The position numbers were made by a program, and so were the translations under genes. The notes below the pieces were generated by a model that ran no database searches, was not told the origin of the DNA, and saw nothing but the letters and a program-made list of their open reading frames with translations. From positions 25,771,730-25,835,729 of the forward strand of contig OY997592.1 in the NCBI GenBank assembly GCA_963921825.1: a stretch of DNA of 64,000 nucleotides, given 5' to 3'. The DNA comes from Erodium maritimum. Taxonomy: Eukaryota > Streptophyta > Magnoliopsida > Geraniales > Geraniaceae. Positions 1 through 11,696 of the stretch are shown here, in pieces (the stretch's first letter is position 1; the number at the start of each line of letters is the position of its first letter).

Positions 1-499
1 TCATCTCTGGTGACCGGTCGGACCGTTTACTGGTTTATGCTGCAGTCTTTCATTGCTCGTGTGTTCACTGCTGATAGTACTTGATGAACGCCTGCCGTCT
101 CATCAATCGGTTCTTAAAATTCGATCCGCACTATCGGAGAAGGAAAGGAACTTTCAGTACCACAAGGTCTGTTCCTCTACTTTCAAACCATGCTGACACT
201 AGTCAGTACTACAACACCTCTAGTCGGGTGTTAAGGTACGGGTGGGCTTAACAGTTCTAAATTCATTCCAACATAAAGTAACCACGAAACGATACAACCA
301 AGTGTAATACTCAAGTGTCAGCAGACACGAATCCAAAATGTAAATAGTAACAAGTACTCTATGCGATCTCAAGATCGGTATCAAGTCCCTCAGCTCGGGG
401 CCTGGCGATCGCGTACGCTCGGCCCTGCTAATTCGGAGGTCCTCCTCTCGGTGGGGGTGAAAGAATTTGCTGCTGTGACAGCATGTTCTCTTATCGGCT

Positions 500-1590
500 C
501 TCGTAGGCCTACCTGCGGAACGGTTTGTAGATCCATCACTCAACGGCCAGTCTCGGCCCAGATGTTCCAACTGTTTGCTCGAGGGCAAACATTGCCACCG
601 GGGCAGGTCCAACAGACGCTACTACCCCAACCCGTCGTGTCTCACCGGACTGGGCATGTGGCTGCAAGAATCCTGAGGTCCTCTGCCTCCACGGATTGCG
701 ACTCTCTGACGGCCTCAAGAAGCCATTCGGCCTCGGCCTGGTCTTCCGCGCCTTGGCGGTTTCTCAAAATGTCTCTCTAATGCTAGTGTCTGTTCCAATA
801 GTACAAAATAGTCCTCGGATCTGAATGCAATGACTCAATCCGTGATAGACGGAATGAGCCATTTCTCAACATGCCTGCGGCGGTTCTCCTCGGTCTGCAC
901 CATCTCGGCGCGAAGCGAGATGGGGACGTGAACCTCGTCTCATACTCAGAGACGGTCATCCCTTTCTACCGTAGATCCAAAAACTGCTGGTGTCAGTCAT
1001 CTCGAACAGATCGAGGGAAATATTGTCCCAGGGACAGTCTGCTGAACAGCTGAAAGCCATCTCCAATCATGGTCTGCACATGTTGCCACCAGTATCATGT
1101 TTCTCCCTCAGTTGAAAGGTCGCGAAAAATGTTCTCAAACGACTATCAGAATACTCTAAAAGTATTAAGGTTGCGGGTAATCCGCTCCAACCATACTACA
1201 ACTGCCTCAGGGTCTGAACCTCCGGAATAGATAGGTGTACCCAACCTACGAAAATTTATGAGGCCCTGGGCCGTGTAGCTATCCATCTGGCCTGGCATCT
1301 CGGTAGTGACTGCGTCGGTAGTAGGCACGGACTCTGGTGCCGGTGCTGTAGTCTCTTGCTGAGCGCTGCGAGTACTACGCGAACCACCTCATCAATAGGG
1401 GCCGCCTGAGTCGGCTCTGCGACTGGAGGAACTCTAGGTGGTGACCCTGTCAGTCTATTCTCAAAACTCTGGTGCTCTGTGGAAGCAGCACCCTGGGCGC
1501 TCGCTGCCCCTGCCAGACCAACAGCTGGTGTCTGGCTCTGCCCCATAGCTGGGCGGCTCCTGGTATCCCTCGGGATATAAACACGTGACA
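500..1590 (-). pseudogene. Degenerate Gypsy gag
   Basis: Scattered frames match the gag at 16,165-17,229. Near 1,560 there is an N-terminal stretch of the type YIPRDTRSRPA. At 1,146-1,328 there is a block containing YTAQGLINFRRLGTP and DPEAVVVWLERITRNL, the head of the capsid region. At 536-718 there is the basic linker before the nucleocapsid. The zinc-knuckle position (about 545-600) keeps only the first Cys and the His: the second Cys is Ser and the last is Trp, so it could not bind zinc. Frames change between blocks and the central capsid helices are not recognisable. It cannot make a working Gag. Confidence 0.7.
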
Positions 1591-1779
1591 TCTCGTATAC
1601 TCGCTGCATTTATAACATATAGGTTCATATCTCAGCTTAACACAATCGGTTCAATTCATCATGTCATGACGTTCTCATGCGTCTCATATGGATCCCACTT
1701 GGATCGATAGTAAGTAGTATAGTCATATATAATATTTATATAGACAAAGAATTCCGCACCTTGTGCATCTCACAACATC

Positions 1780-1855
1780 AATCAAGTATTGCAATCCAGC
1801 AAGTAGTTCAATCAAGCAAGTAGTGCAATCAAGCAAGTAGTGCAGTCAACTCCCA
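1780..1855. repeat. Short tandem repeat in the leader
   Basis: About four copies of an 18-bp unit of the form CAATCAAGCAAGTAGTG lie in the non-coding leader of the first Gypsy element. Confidence 0.7.
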
Positions 1856-2846
1856 CAGGAGGTATAACTTCAAACAATTGCACACTCAACATACCGGACC
1901 GGTGTCTACCTCGGTCGGATATCTTCCCATCACGTGGGGTTCAAATCATAACACCTCAGTTCCACAATTCATATCCTTAGTTCCTTTCTCACGAGTCTCA
2001 ACTCTTTCCATAATTCTCAACACCTTACTTTCTCTTATACACTCATGTCGATATCGCGTCGTTACAACCCGATTCAGGCGTCCCCGAATCCCGTTGTAAC
2101 CACTTGACATCCCTCTATCACGCTCGACTACAGTGGCGCCCCTGAGTCAGCCCGTGATAGTGCAAACACTTCACTTTCACAGAAATTTCGGCATGACCCG
2201 TTCGTATTTTCCACTAACCCTCCGCTTAAGCGGGACATCCAACCATCAATTTCACACAATACTTATCGCATCAGGTTCCCTCAATCATCAAAGTGCACTC
2301 CATAGTAAAATACCGCAATACCACTCGGGTTTCTACCCTTTATTCAATTGACATCCAACTGGATCATCATTCCAACTTTAATCCTTAAATAACGGTCAAC
2401 ATTTTAACCAAGTCAACACTTTAACAATTTAACACTTCAATAAGTCAAGAATTCAACACTTCAACAAGTCAATCATGGAACGAATCAACCAAGGCGGTAA
2501 CACACTCAACAAATGATTTACTCAACAACCAATTTGTAACGACTCGATCATTGCTCGTTAACCCAATACCGATCTCAACTGTTCGGCTTTACCGATCACT
2601 GTAACTCACAACCAATAGGGCAAGGATACCAATCAAGCAATGCAACCATCGTAGTATAAAAGTTTCAAACTCAAACAAACATTGAAACAATCAAGACTCG
2701 TGTCGTTCTAACTCTACGCCTCAACTGTTTTCAGCTTGCGTCACGGAGTATCACAAATAGACGACCTAACTCTACCCACCTAATTGACGTCGGTCCGAGG
2801 TTATGAAACCAAGTTCAAAATGAAAACCAGTTTCAAATGAAACCAG

Positions 2847-2858
2847 GCTCTGATACCA
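2847..2858 (-). other. Primer-binding site, initiator Met tRNA
   Basis: The reverse complement is TGGTATCAGAGC, the standard plant PBS complementary to the 3' end of initiator methionine tRNA. It lies three bases from the LTR end (2,862), in the usual place, and fixes the orientation of the element as minus. Confidence 0.95.
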
Positions 2859-3779
2859 AATTGTCACTCCCCAAATCCGGTTTTGGCCAGACTCGAGACG
2901 TGACTTGAGTTGACAATAAAGTAATAAAAAAAGGATAGTAAAATTGATTAAATACACAAGAGGTTCCGATAAAAGTACTCGAATAACATGTTCCAAATCA
3001 TAATTGGGAGTCAAGGCTCCATAAAGAGTACGTAAAAACAAAGGGTTCACTATAGTGACCAAAAGGACGTCTCTAAGATCATACTGCCCAGACTCTACAG
3101 AAGCTCCCGAGCCTCGGGTCCACTACTAAACAAGCACGCCTGTATAAACAGTAAATCAAACAGATAGGGGTGAGCTTACACTCAGTAGGGAAAATAGATA
3201 AACAGTTTAACCTCCAATTTAGTAATAAAGTAGCTTTAGCATGACAACACAGATTGCAATTAATACTTTTAATCAAAATGATGTTATAACATAGGCAAGA
3301 TAAGAACAATATCACATTCTTAAGGATAACGGTCTTTAAGTTTAACAAATAGAAATTCACAATTTCGTTCGGGCCTCAATGATACGGAGAACTAAGAAGA
3401 TGTTGAAATACGGGAATAAAACGGGTATTTAACGCTTTCAAAGATCCAGTAACAATCATAGAAAATAAAGTAAACAATGCATTTATTAACAATCAATAGA
3501 AGATAGAGCGTTTAAGTAATGCCGTGGGACATGAAGTCACCACCCTCCGATCCACAATACTCTTGTGTCATGTCGGATCCCATACTCTGATCCACCAGAG
3601 TGTTCGTGTCATATCAGATTTTCCCTCGGTCTAGAGGAGGCACATACATCGGGTTACCGGTAACAATCCCTGAGGGGCGCTTATCGTCGGGATTCTCGGA
3701 TGTGCCACCAAAGGACCATATGTCATAGGGAACCAAGGTAATGCTCCCGCAGGACGCATACACTCGGGTGAATCAATAA

Positions 3780-4260
3780 ATAAACTTTCCCCGCAGGGTA
3801 AACCATCCAATTGCCCCGTAGGGTCTAGTAATCAATTCCCCGCAAGGTCCAACAATACCCCACACCGGAATCCTCCACGGTGTAGGTCCGATAACCAATG
3901 CCCCGCAGTGTCCAACAATACCCCACACCGGAATCTTCCACGGTGTAGGTCCAACAAGCAATGCCCCGCAAGGTAAACCATTCCCCACACCGGAATCCTC
4001 AACGGTGTGGGTACCATACCAGATCACCAATAATCATGCCCGTAAACCATCCCCACACCGGAATCCTCAACGGTGTGGGTACCACAACCAATATCCCGCA
4101 GGATTAACGAATCAATGACCCGCAAGGTCCACAACCAATATCCCGCAGGATTAACCAATCAATGCCCCGTAGGGTCCACAACCAATATCCCGCAGGATCA
4201 ACCAATCAATGCCCCCTATGGTCCTCTAATCAATATCCCGTAGGATTAACCAAACACAAG
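3780..4260. repeat. Imperfect tandem array in the LTR
   Basis: Degenerate units of about 30-65 bp combine CCCGCA(G/A)GG(T/A) with CCCCACACCGGAATCCT and the hairpin arm CGGTGTAGG. The whole array lies inside the candidate LTR intron. The young element's LTR carries the same motif as CCCTGCGGGGCATTGG near 42,240. Confidence 0.75.
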
Positions 4261-4429
4261 AGACCAACAGGTCGACACATTGCACAATCAAACTTAGAAG
4301 TTCATGAATTCACCAATACACACCACAAGGGATTCATACCCACAATCACACTTACCATCATACTTACCAACCACGTTCCATCGGTCCATCGATCACCTGA
4401 TCGTACCATTTGGCACAATCAGTCATACT

Positions 4430-4556
4430 CGATAATCCGTTCAATCATTCAATCACTCAAGCATCCAATCATTCATTCAAGCATTCAATCAATCATTCAA
4501 GCATTCAATCAATCATTCGATCATTCAAGCATTCATTCAATCATGCAATTTATCTA
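4430..4556. repeat. Simple tandem repeat CATTCAAT / CATTCAAG
   Basis: A run of 8-12-bp units (AATCATTCAAGCATTC type) lies within the LTR. The corresponding place in the solo LTR (about 61,210-61,335) has similar but shorter ATCAATCATTC sequence. Confidence 0.8.
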
Positions 4557-6107
4557 GTTTCGTTAGACCCTTAATTCATCTTAAACTAAGCAAACAATGC
4601 ATGTGAGGCACACACAACTAATTCGAGGGCTCATCACGGCCTCTCTACCAGTAAAGCAATTTCCCAAGTATTGAAAGCGAGTTAACTAGTTGTTCACATC
4701 ATATGCATGCATACTAGACACGTCCGATTATTAGTAATTGAAAGACGATTATTCTAGTTATTCGCGTCCTATATGCAATTCTAGGACATTTTCGATTTTA
4801 TTAACCTAATAGGCATACTAAGTATTGAATTACACGAGGAGTTTAGTACTTTCCCTACCTTGTGGTCTTCCTCTAATAATCCTTTTAGTTGTTGACGACC
4901 GGGCCAACTCCGATTCTCGGGCGAAGTCCAAGTGTGGGTTTTTAAACAGGCAAACGGTCCAATCAGTTCTTAAGTGTCCAAAATCCTTGGAACGTCTCAA
5001 ACGTCTTTAAATTAACAATTTTAAGTCAATTTCATTAATTAATTAATTACTTAATTATGCGACCAGGATCCGACCCGGATCTGACCCGGATCCAGGCCCA
5101 AACCGGACCCAGACCCGAATCCAACTGACCCGGTCCCAGACCCGGACCCGGAACCAAGCCTGACCCGAGCCTGACCGGATCCAGGTCCATCCTGGGCCTG
5201 CTCGGTCTCAAGGCCCGCACTCACATTGGGCCAAGGCATGTTCTGTTTGCCGGCCCAAGCCCCAACCACAAGGCCCAAGGCCCGTCCCTTTCGCGTCTGA
5301 GCAGGATCCAACTCCGGCACGCTCACCTTTTCCGGCCACCGTCAACGGCGTCAGCTACGCTCGAAGAGGGGAAGAACCGGGCGGCGAAGGCGGTTGGCAT
5401 CACAACGAGGTCGTGGCTGTGACGGCGGGGCTCCAGCGTGCGTCCCGCTCGCCTCCGCCACAGATCTGACGAACCAGCCACTTGCCGACGGTGGTTCCGT
5501 CTGAAATAGCTCGAATCGAGCTCGGGCGAAGCGAATCTGGGTAAGAAGTTGTCGGGGAAGAAGGATGAGGGTGTGAGGGAGCTCGAACAGCTCGATTACG
5601 TTGCTGGAGCGCTCGATTTCAGCTCGGAGAGGACGGATCTGAGGGAAATTCCGGCGTCGTCTCTTCGTGTGCGTGGGCTTGGTGGTACTCTGAAGGGACG
5701 AAGAGGAGAGGTGAGGCGAGGTTTCAGGGTGGAGGAGGAAGGAGGAGAAGCAGAAGAAAGGTGGGGTGTGGCCTGAGGAAGGACGGCGGCGACCGTCCGG
5801 TTCGGCTGCACGCGAGAGAGAAGGGAGAGAGTGAGGGAGACGAGAGAAGACAGGAACCCTAGTTCCTGTAGTGAGTTCCGCGTGCGAGTCGCGCGTGCGA
5901 GGGAAGGGCTGACTACGTGTGGCTTTGGTCCTGCGACTGGGCCTGGTTCAGTTAAATTGGCCATGTCTGGTTGGCCCAAAAGTCTCTTTCCCTCTTTGTT
6001 TTTTTTTTATTTCTTTTTTTTTGTAATCGATCCAATAATCGACTCACTCCCCAACTCGACGATGTTCCCACCGATAAATTATCGAAATGAAAATTTAGGT
6101 CTTTACA

Positions 6108-7565
6108 CATAACATCGGTCCACATGAAGGCGACCACGACATCGGTCACATGAAGGCGGCCACAAACTTCCCTAGACGATATAGTAGTGTCAGTAGAAGG
6201 GCGACGACAGTGGCGACGGGGTAAAAAAGCATCGATACCATGGAGGTCTGAAAATCTAGAGTTAGTCGGAGAACTCCATCTTTGCCAGCGACATAGAGGG
6301 GGGACGAAAATCTTCTCGCCGAAAAGTCAAGGGGAGGGACCCTTGTCCTAACCGCCCATAAAGGAACTCGGGGGTTGAGACCACGAAGTGGTCCGACAGG
6401 GACTAGCGAGGACAGATCAAGATCCGAAGAATAATCACCAGAGGAGGAGGCAACTTGTCTTGCCAATGAGCAGACACGAGTCGAAGCAACCCTGGAGCAT
6501 AGAAGGGAGGAGGGCACTGTTGGAAAAGCGACATCGGCGGTGGTAGGCCATAAGAGGTGGGCAGCGGACAACGATAAGCGTATCCCAACTTCATTGGACA
6601 TATGGGACTGGTGAGATTTAAACAAAGAAGTTCAAACGATAAGGTAGATAGCTTGAGGGGAGGCAAGAGGAGAAGCCCACCGCAACCCCGTAGCCAGAGC
6701 CTGAATGGTTGCCGGTGACAACATCATTGTTTTGAAAAAATCATAGGATTTTCAACGCAGAAAAGGGGTACTTTTCCTGAAAGTTTTATTAGATGAAAGT
6801 CATGTCTTTTTCCACATAAACTTCTGTACACTGCCTTATATTAATTTATATATTAGGCCCTGTAGGCAACTGAATCAAGAATAATGTAAACGTAAAAGAA
6901 CGATAATATACTTACAACCAAGTCGATCGGTTGCTTGTGTTGTAGGAAGTCCAAGTCCAGCAGAAGGCCGTTTCCTTAAGACAAAATTTCCCTCTCTATG
7001 GCACTGAAGGTTGGAATGGGCAAATGTCTCCCAAGATAAAATGGACCTAAACCACTAGTGAGTGCTTCAACTAGTGGAGTTTGGCGACCTAAAAACGACT
7101 TGCACTATAACTGTAGACTGTCAGAGGAGAAGAAAGAATCGAAAGGAAATTGATTATTTATGTCCCCTCAACACCCTTTAAATAGTAGACAAGATGCCCT
7201 TACGAAAGATTGTGACTCTTTAACCAAAAGACATGACTGTTTAAAACTTGATCATACTCTTTTACTAAAGGTCATGTTGACCAGATGCAAGATAATGAAT
7301 CTTGACATAACGTTGGGAAGATTAATTTTTCTAACTCTTGCATACAAAAAGATAGGATTTTCTCAAACCTATGGCGCGCGTGTGGGCTCTCTCCATTACA
7401 CAATAGTGGTGACCCATGGCCACAACCTTTATTCCAATTGTCAAACTTTATAAAGTGTATGGAAAAGTGTAATGTGGGAAAAATGGGTTTGCATCAAATG
7501 TCATTTAATATGTCATTAATCCATGTTGTTCTTCAATTTTGCATGCTATTATCTCATTCAACATT
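6108..7565. other. Unassigned intergenic sequence
   Basis: I recognise no gene or structured repeat here. Open frames on both strands (the longest about 159 codons, minus, 6,146-6,625) have no domain I know and no sign of codon selection. Confidence 0.5.
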
Positions 7566-7658
7566 CAACGTATTTCCGAAAATATACATCTTACGTTGAA
7601 GTTCGCAATGATATAAACATGACTGATATATATATATATATATATATATAACCCTAAA

Positions 7659-7693
<35 letters not shown>

Positions 7694-8400
7694 TGGTATC
7701 AGGTACAAACCCCCCCTTATTGTGCAAACTACGAACCCACTAGAGCCATAGGATCCCCCCAAAGTGATGTCAGCAGAGCGCACCAGATGCTGACACGTGG
7801 ACAATAAATATATAAAACACCGCACCTTATTGTGAAAACTACGAACTCACCAGGGGCTGACACGTGGCACGCACAGTGCTGATAGTTTGCGCAACACGGT
7901 GCTAATAGTTTAGCACAAATGCAAACTATCAGCACTGTGCGCGCAAAATATTAGCACCGTGTTGCGCAAACTATCAGCACTGTGCGCGCCACGTGTCAGC
8001 ACCTGGTGAGTTCGTAGTTTGCATAATAAGGGTGGTTTTTACTGGATAGCTACCATATATATATATATGATAACAATCAGGTACAACTTTTACCTTTCGT
8101 CAGAATGTAGAACTATCAATCTGGGCCCTTGGATCGTAGAATTAATGGCCCAGATTTAATGCATATCTTTTAATATCTTTTTAATTAATGCATATCTTGT
8201 AATTGATTTCGTAATCAATCACCACCCCCCTGAATTTCGGTGGTCATTCGATCTGAGTAATCAATGGCCCAGATTAGTTATACGTTCTGACCCAAAATAA
8301 GGTTTGTACTTGATTGTTCCCTTATATATATATATCAGTTATGTTTATATCATTGCGCACTTCAACGTAAGATGTATATTTTCGGAATATATATACATAT
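7566..8400. mobile_element. Nested inverted-repeat transposon(s), MITE/Helitron-like
   Basis: Outer arms of about 65 bp (7,570-7,635 and 8,330-8,395) are near-perfect inverted copies containing CCGAAAATATACATCTTACG. Inside are (TA)n tracts and the motif GGGTTGGTATCAGGTACAA (7,681-7,705). A second copy of a GATAACAATCAGGTACAA type follows at about 8,070. This style of terminus is common in plant Helitrons and MITEs. A separate hairpin occupies 7,830-8,035. No clear target duplication was found, so the class is uncertain. Confidence 0.6.
7830..8035. repeat. Large palindrome
   Basis: The left half runs from CTTATTGTGAAAACTACGAAC through GCTGACACGTGG and CAGTGCTGATAGTTTGCGCA. The right half is its inverted copy, ending TTCGTAGTTTGCATAATAAG. 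The arms are about 90 bp with an imperfect centre, so a single strand could fold into one long hairpin. Both arms contain ACACGTGG/CCACGTGT, a G-box-like core. Confidence 0.85.
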
Positions 8401-9461
8401 ATATTGTCGAAATCAATGATCAGAATAAGACGGAATAGACGTCGAAAAGTAAACTGTCCAACAGACACTTAATAAGAAGCTGGCATTAAAGCTTTTGTTT
8501 GTTCATCCAAATAATTGTATCTATTACGAAACTGATTTCACTTCAAATTCGTTGAAACTATGTCAAAGGGTTAGTTAGATTGATAAGCACAGGGCATCAT
8601 CCCAGTGTATACACATGAATCATGATGTGAAATGTGGAGAAAAAAATGAAGTGATTGTTGAAAGGTGGAGTATAAAAATGATAATTGGTTGGTGGGTAAG
8701 GTGATTAGCATTGCCCAACTCACCTTAAATTTAATTGTTCCTTTGTTTTTGCTTCAAAACAAAGGCAACGATGCGCTCCCATTTCTTTTTACCTTATTTG
8801 TTCCAGAGCCTCCCTTGCAAGGATCAGCCACAAAAAACCAATGTTCTTTTTTATCGTCCTTGTTTTATCATTTTATTTTCTTTCTAAAAGTTCAACCAGA
8901 TATAAATACTATACTATAATTAAAGTTCATAGATCGTTCATTTAGAAGATTAACTTTCTAATTATTACACTATTAAATAAATTTGGTAGAAATCTGGGGA
9001 AAAAATTGAGCATATTTTCTAATTCTTACACTGTTAATTAAATTGGATAGAAGTCTGCAAAAAAAAAAATGAGCATGCGGTGATCGTCCGATGAGAATTG
9101 TATAGGATCAGAGACTATCATTAAATTTTAGTTCACAATGATGGTTGGAAGGTCGTTGTTTGCGTATCGTCACAGGTCCTACAACGACTCGCTCTCACGG
9201 TATGTCGACATAAGAGTCGTTGAAAGGCGTGTCGACACAGCAGGTCGCCTCAGGTCCCTGCAACGACTTGACTAGTCGGCGCAGACCCAACGACTACTCG
9301 GCGGACCAACCACACACCGACACATGGCATCGTAAAATAAAAATAAAAACTAAACTTCCCTATAATTACACTTTGACACCTATCCATAAAACACACCCCT
9401 TCTCTTCTACACTTCTTCCTTCACATTTTCTTCTTTGGAACCTCGTCGTTCATATATTTCC
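8401..9461. other. Unassigned, probably upstream flank of the Harbinger copy
   Basis: AT-rich sequence without recognisable genes. A run of GTCGACA/ACGACTCG-rich sequence at 9,165-9,310 just precedes the dead transposase and could be its subterminal region, but I could not find a matching right-hand end. Confidence 0.4.
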
Positions 9462-10619
9462 GATGGATCGTTTTCCAAAATTAGAGGAATTGCATCAATG
9501 ACTCCCAAAAAATAGAGCAAGCGGCGGAAAGGATGGCTGAAGTAACGGCTAACGAATTCACAATCGACTTTTGGCAAGGATACATCCAAGGGTAGAAGAT
9601 GAGGAGGCTGAGGGTTCATAGTCGTCGGCGCCACCAAAGCAGAGAGTGATAGAGCGCAATCGATACGAAGGAAACGAATACTTGATTGTTGACTACTTTG
9701 CGCCTACTCTGGTGTACACCGAGCAACAATTTCGACGACACTTCTGAATATCGAGGGAATTGTTCCAACGAATCATGAATGCATTGAGTGAGCGACACAC
9801 ATACTTTTGTCAACAAAGGGATGCTACAGGGAAGCATGGATTCTCTCCACACTAGAAGTGCACGACAACACTTCATCAGCTCTGTTATGGAAGTCCAGTC
9901 GATGTCGTTGATGAGTACTTACGAATGGCGGAGAGCACTGCTTTGGAGTGCGTTCAGAAATTTTGCTTGGGCGTAATCAAGATTTTTGGGCGGACATATC
10001 TACGACGCCCGAAAAAAGAAGATGTCCGCCATTTGCTGGAAATCAACGAAACTCACGACTTTCTGGGGATAATAGGGAGTCTCGACTACATGCACTAGGA
10101 TTGGAAGAACTGTCATGTGGCATGGGCTACACAATTCTCAAGCATGGACCACTGGAACGTCCCTGCAATCATGCTAGAAGTCGTTGCATCCCAAGACTTT
10201 TGGATTTGACACTCTTTTTTCGGAACATCGGGCTTCAACAACGACATCAACGTGCTCAATAGGTCTACATTGTTTCATCAGGAAGTTTGAGGCTTCGCTC
10301 CACTAGTTAAGTTTAAGGTCGACGGTAGAGAATACACAACCCCTTATTACTTGAAAATGGAATTTATCCTCCTGGAGCTATATTTGTGAAGACAATACCA
10401 GCTCCAAAAACGACGAAGTAAAGATATTCTTTTAAAAACCAAGAGGCATGTAGGAAGGATATCAAACGAGCATTTAGAGTTCTACAGGCTCGCTTTCACA
10501 TCGTCACTCATCCGAGCCGAATGTAGGATAAAAACTCACTCGTAATGATCATGACTACTTGAATTATCCTGTACAACATGATTATTAAGGATTAATGGAG
10601 GCCATACCCCACTGATCTG
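9462..10619 (+). pseudogene. PIF/Harbinger transposase (ALP1-like DDE_Tnp_4), dead
   Basis: Read in shifting frames, the plus strand follows the plant Harbinger transposase. There is a start-like ATG at 9,462, then RNRYEGNEYLIVDYF near 9,660, a YLRMAESTALECVQKFC segment near 9,915, LGIIGSLDYMH near 10,060 (GSLD holds the first catalytic Asp), WKNCHVAW, then a VASQDFWI segment and FNNDINVLNRS near 10,230, which is the second-Asp region of the family. At least five in-frame stops and at least one frameshift interrupt it. The 3' end is cut at about 10,619, where Gypsy pol sequence begins. It was originally a cut-and-paste transposase acting with a MYB-like partner and is now non-functional. Confidence 0.85.
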
Positions 10620-10808
10620 TCTGGATAGGCGAGAGAAGGCCTTACGTGGCAGGACTATGCCACTGGTACGTGTGCAGTGGAAGCATCACGGAGCAAAGTC
10701 GACCTGAGAGCGCGAGGATGAGGTTCGTGCAAAGTACCCCAGCCCGTTCAACCCTTGAGGTACGTATGTTTTAAATTTCGAGGACGAAATTATTTTAAGG
10801 GGGTATAT
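10620..10808 (+). pseudogene. Truncated chromodomain tail of Gypsy pol plus polypurine tract
   Basis: Nearly identical to 12,342-12,530, including the same nonsense TGA where related elements have the Trp of TWERED, and the same AAATTTCG-AGGA-CGAAATT palindrome and AAGGGGGTATAT polypurine tract. The 5' edge at about 10,620 abuts Harbinger sequence. Confidence 0.85.
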
Positions 10809-11696
10809 TGTAAGAATCGCCATCGGTCGATCCCGGTCGAACCCGAGGTTTTCGGTGAAAGTTGACTTTTTACCGGAAAAGTCAACCGATGACTCCAGGA
10901 GTCATTCAGGACCTTTCCGGGGCCCATAAAGCTTATTCGTCGTTACGGTTAGCTTAATTGGGCCGTTTCCTATCAATTGATTGTAATATTGAGAAAAGTC
11001 AACTCGGACCTTTTATCGGTCAAACGCAGTCCGATTAGGAACTAAACTCGATTATTTAATTGAGCTGGAATTATTTAAGCTGGTAGTGGTCCCCACATGG
11101 ACATGTGTCCATGCTTGCTTGGAAGGGAAGAAATGGGTGTGTTTTGACCCTTATACCCTTATTGGTTGCATTTGAGAAGAGAGAGGACAAAGGGGTAGTT
11201 TGGGGATCATTTCCTAAGGGTTTAAGACACCAATTTGGACCTTTTTCTCTCATTTTTGATAGCTGGCCGAAATTACCAAGAGAGAGAGAGAGGGTCTTCC
11301 ATGGAAGCCTGAGGAAGAAGTAAGGGAAAAAGAAGGGACTTTTGCTCATCTATACATCAAAGCTTCATAAAAACCATTTTTTCTTCATCTACTCTTCACT
11401 ACCAAGGTATCTATCTAATCCATTTTCGTTTTTGGTTGATGCTGATTCATGGGTTTGGGAGAGAAATGCTAAAAATGATGAAGTTGGAGGTTGATTGATG
11501 TTAGAAGATGATTTTGTGGATGGAAGTGTAGTTTGTTGATGAGAAATCAATTGATTTGAGTAGTTTTGATGAGACCCATTGAGGGTGTTGAAGGATTGGA
11601 GGTTATTGGGTCTGTTTTGAAGTTCTAAGAGTTCATCAATGGAGGTTGGATGTTGAAATTCGTAGAAAACGAGTTGGGGAAGAAGAAGATAGTCTG
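10809..11696 (+). repeat. Gypsy LTR, front part only (LTR copy 1)
   Basis: Starts TGTAAGAATCGCC and aligns without large gaps to 12,531-13,418. It ends at GTCTG, where the homologous LTR continues differently and integrase sequence (TCTGACAGAGATCC) takes over. The shared TCTG at the joint is a microhomology. Confidence 0.9.

Larger units (their letters stand above)
3140..4858 (-). other. Candidate intron inside the LTR
   Basis: On the minus strand CACAAG|GTAGGGAAAG (boundary 4,859/4,858) is a good donor. About 1.7 kb downstream the hairpin-like TGAGTGTAAGCTCACCCC is followed by a T-rich tract and TATACAG|G, ending at 3,140. The same pair occurs in every sufficiently complete Gypsy LTR of the window. 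Splicing is inferred from sequence only. Confidence 0.5.
1..6107 (-). mobile_element. Partial non-autonomous Gypsy LTR element (5' LTR, leader, gag remnant)
   Basis: The window opens inside this element, which reads right to left. In order it has a 3,246-bp LTR (2,862-6,107), an initiator-Met primer-binding site, a leader (about 1,620-2,840) and a decayed gag (about 500-1,590). Bases 1-200 match, in opposite orientation, the non-coding interior of the young element at 47,550-47,750 (shared block around TCTCCGATAGTGCGGATCG). Both elements therefore belong to one protein-dead lineage. The 3' half lies beyond the window. If the LTR ends at 6,107 the outer flank begins CATAA, but the matching target duplication cannot be checked here. 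Confidence 0.8.
2862..6107 (-). repeat. Long terminal repeat of the first Gypsy element (5' LTR)
   Basis: In element orientation it begins TGTAAAGACC and ends GGGGAGTGACA. It holds, in order, a CT-rich leader-like stretch (about 5,330-5,900), a GC-rich ACCCGGATC repeat zone (5,055-5,200), a donor-like splice motif (4,858), CATTCAAT-type simple repeats, a CCCGCAAGGTCC tandem array (3,780-4,260), a block conserved with other LTRs (3,590-3,770) and an acceptor-like motif (3,140). The start could also be two bases further out, at 6,109. Confidence 0.8.

Noticed and set aside
6146..6625. 159-codon minus-strand open frame as a gene
   Set aside because: No recognisable domain, another open frame overlaps it, and it lies in degraded intergenic sequence.
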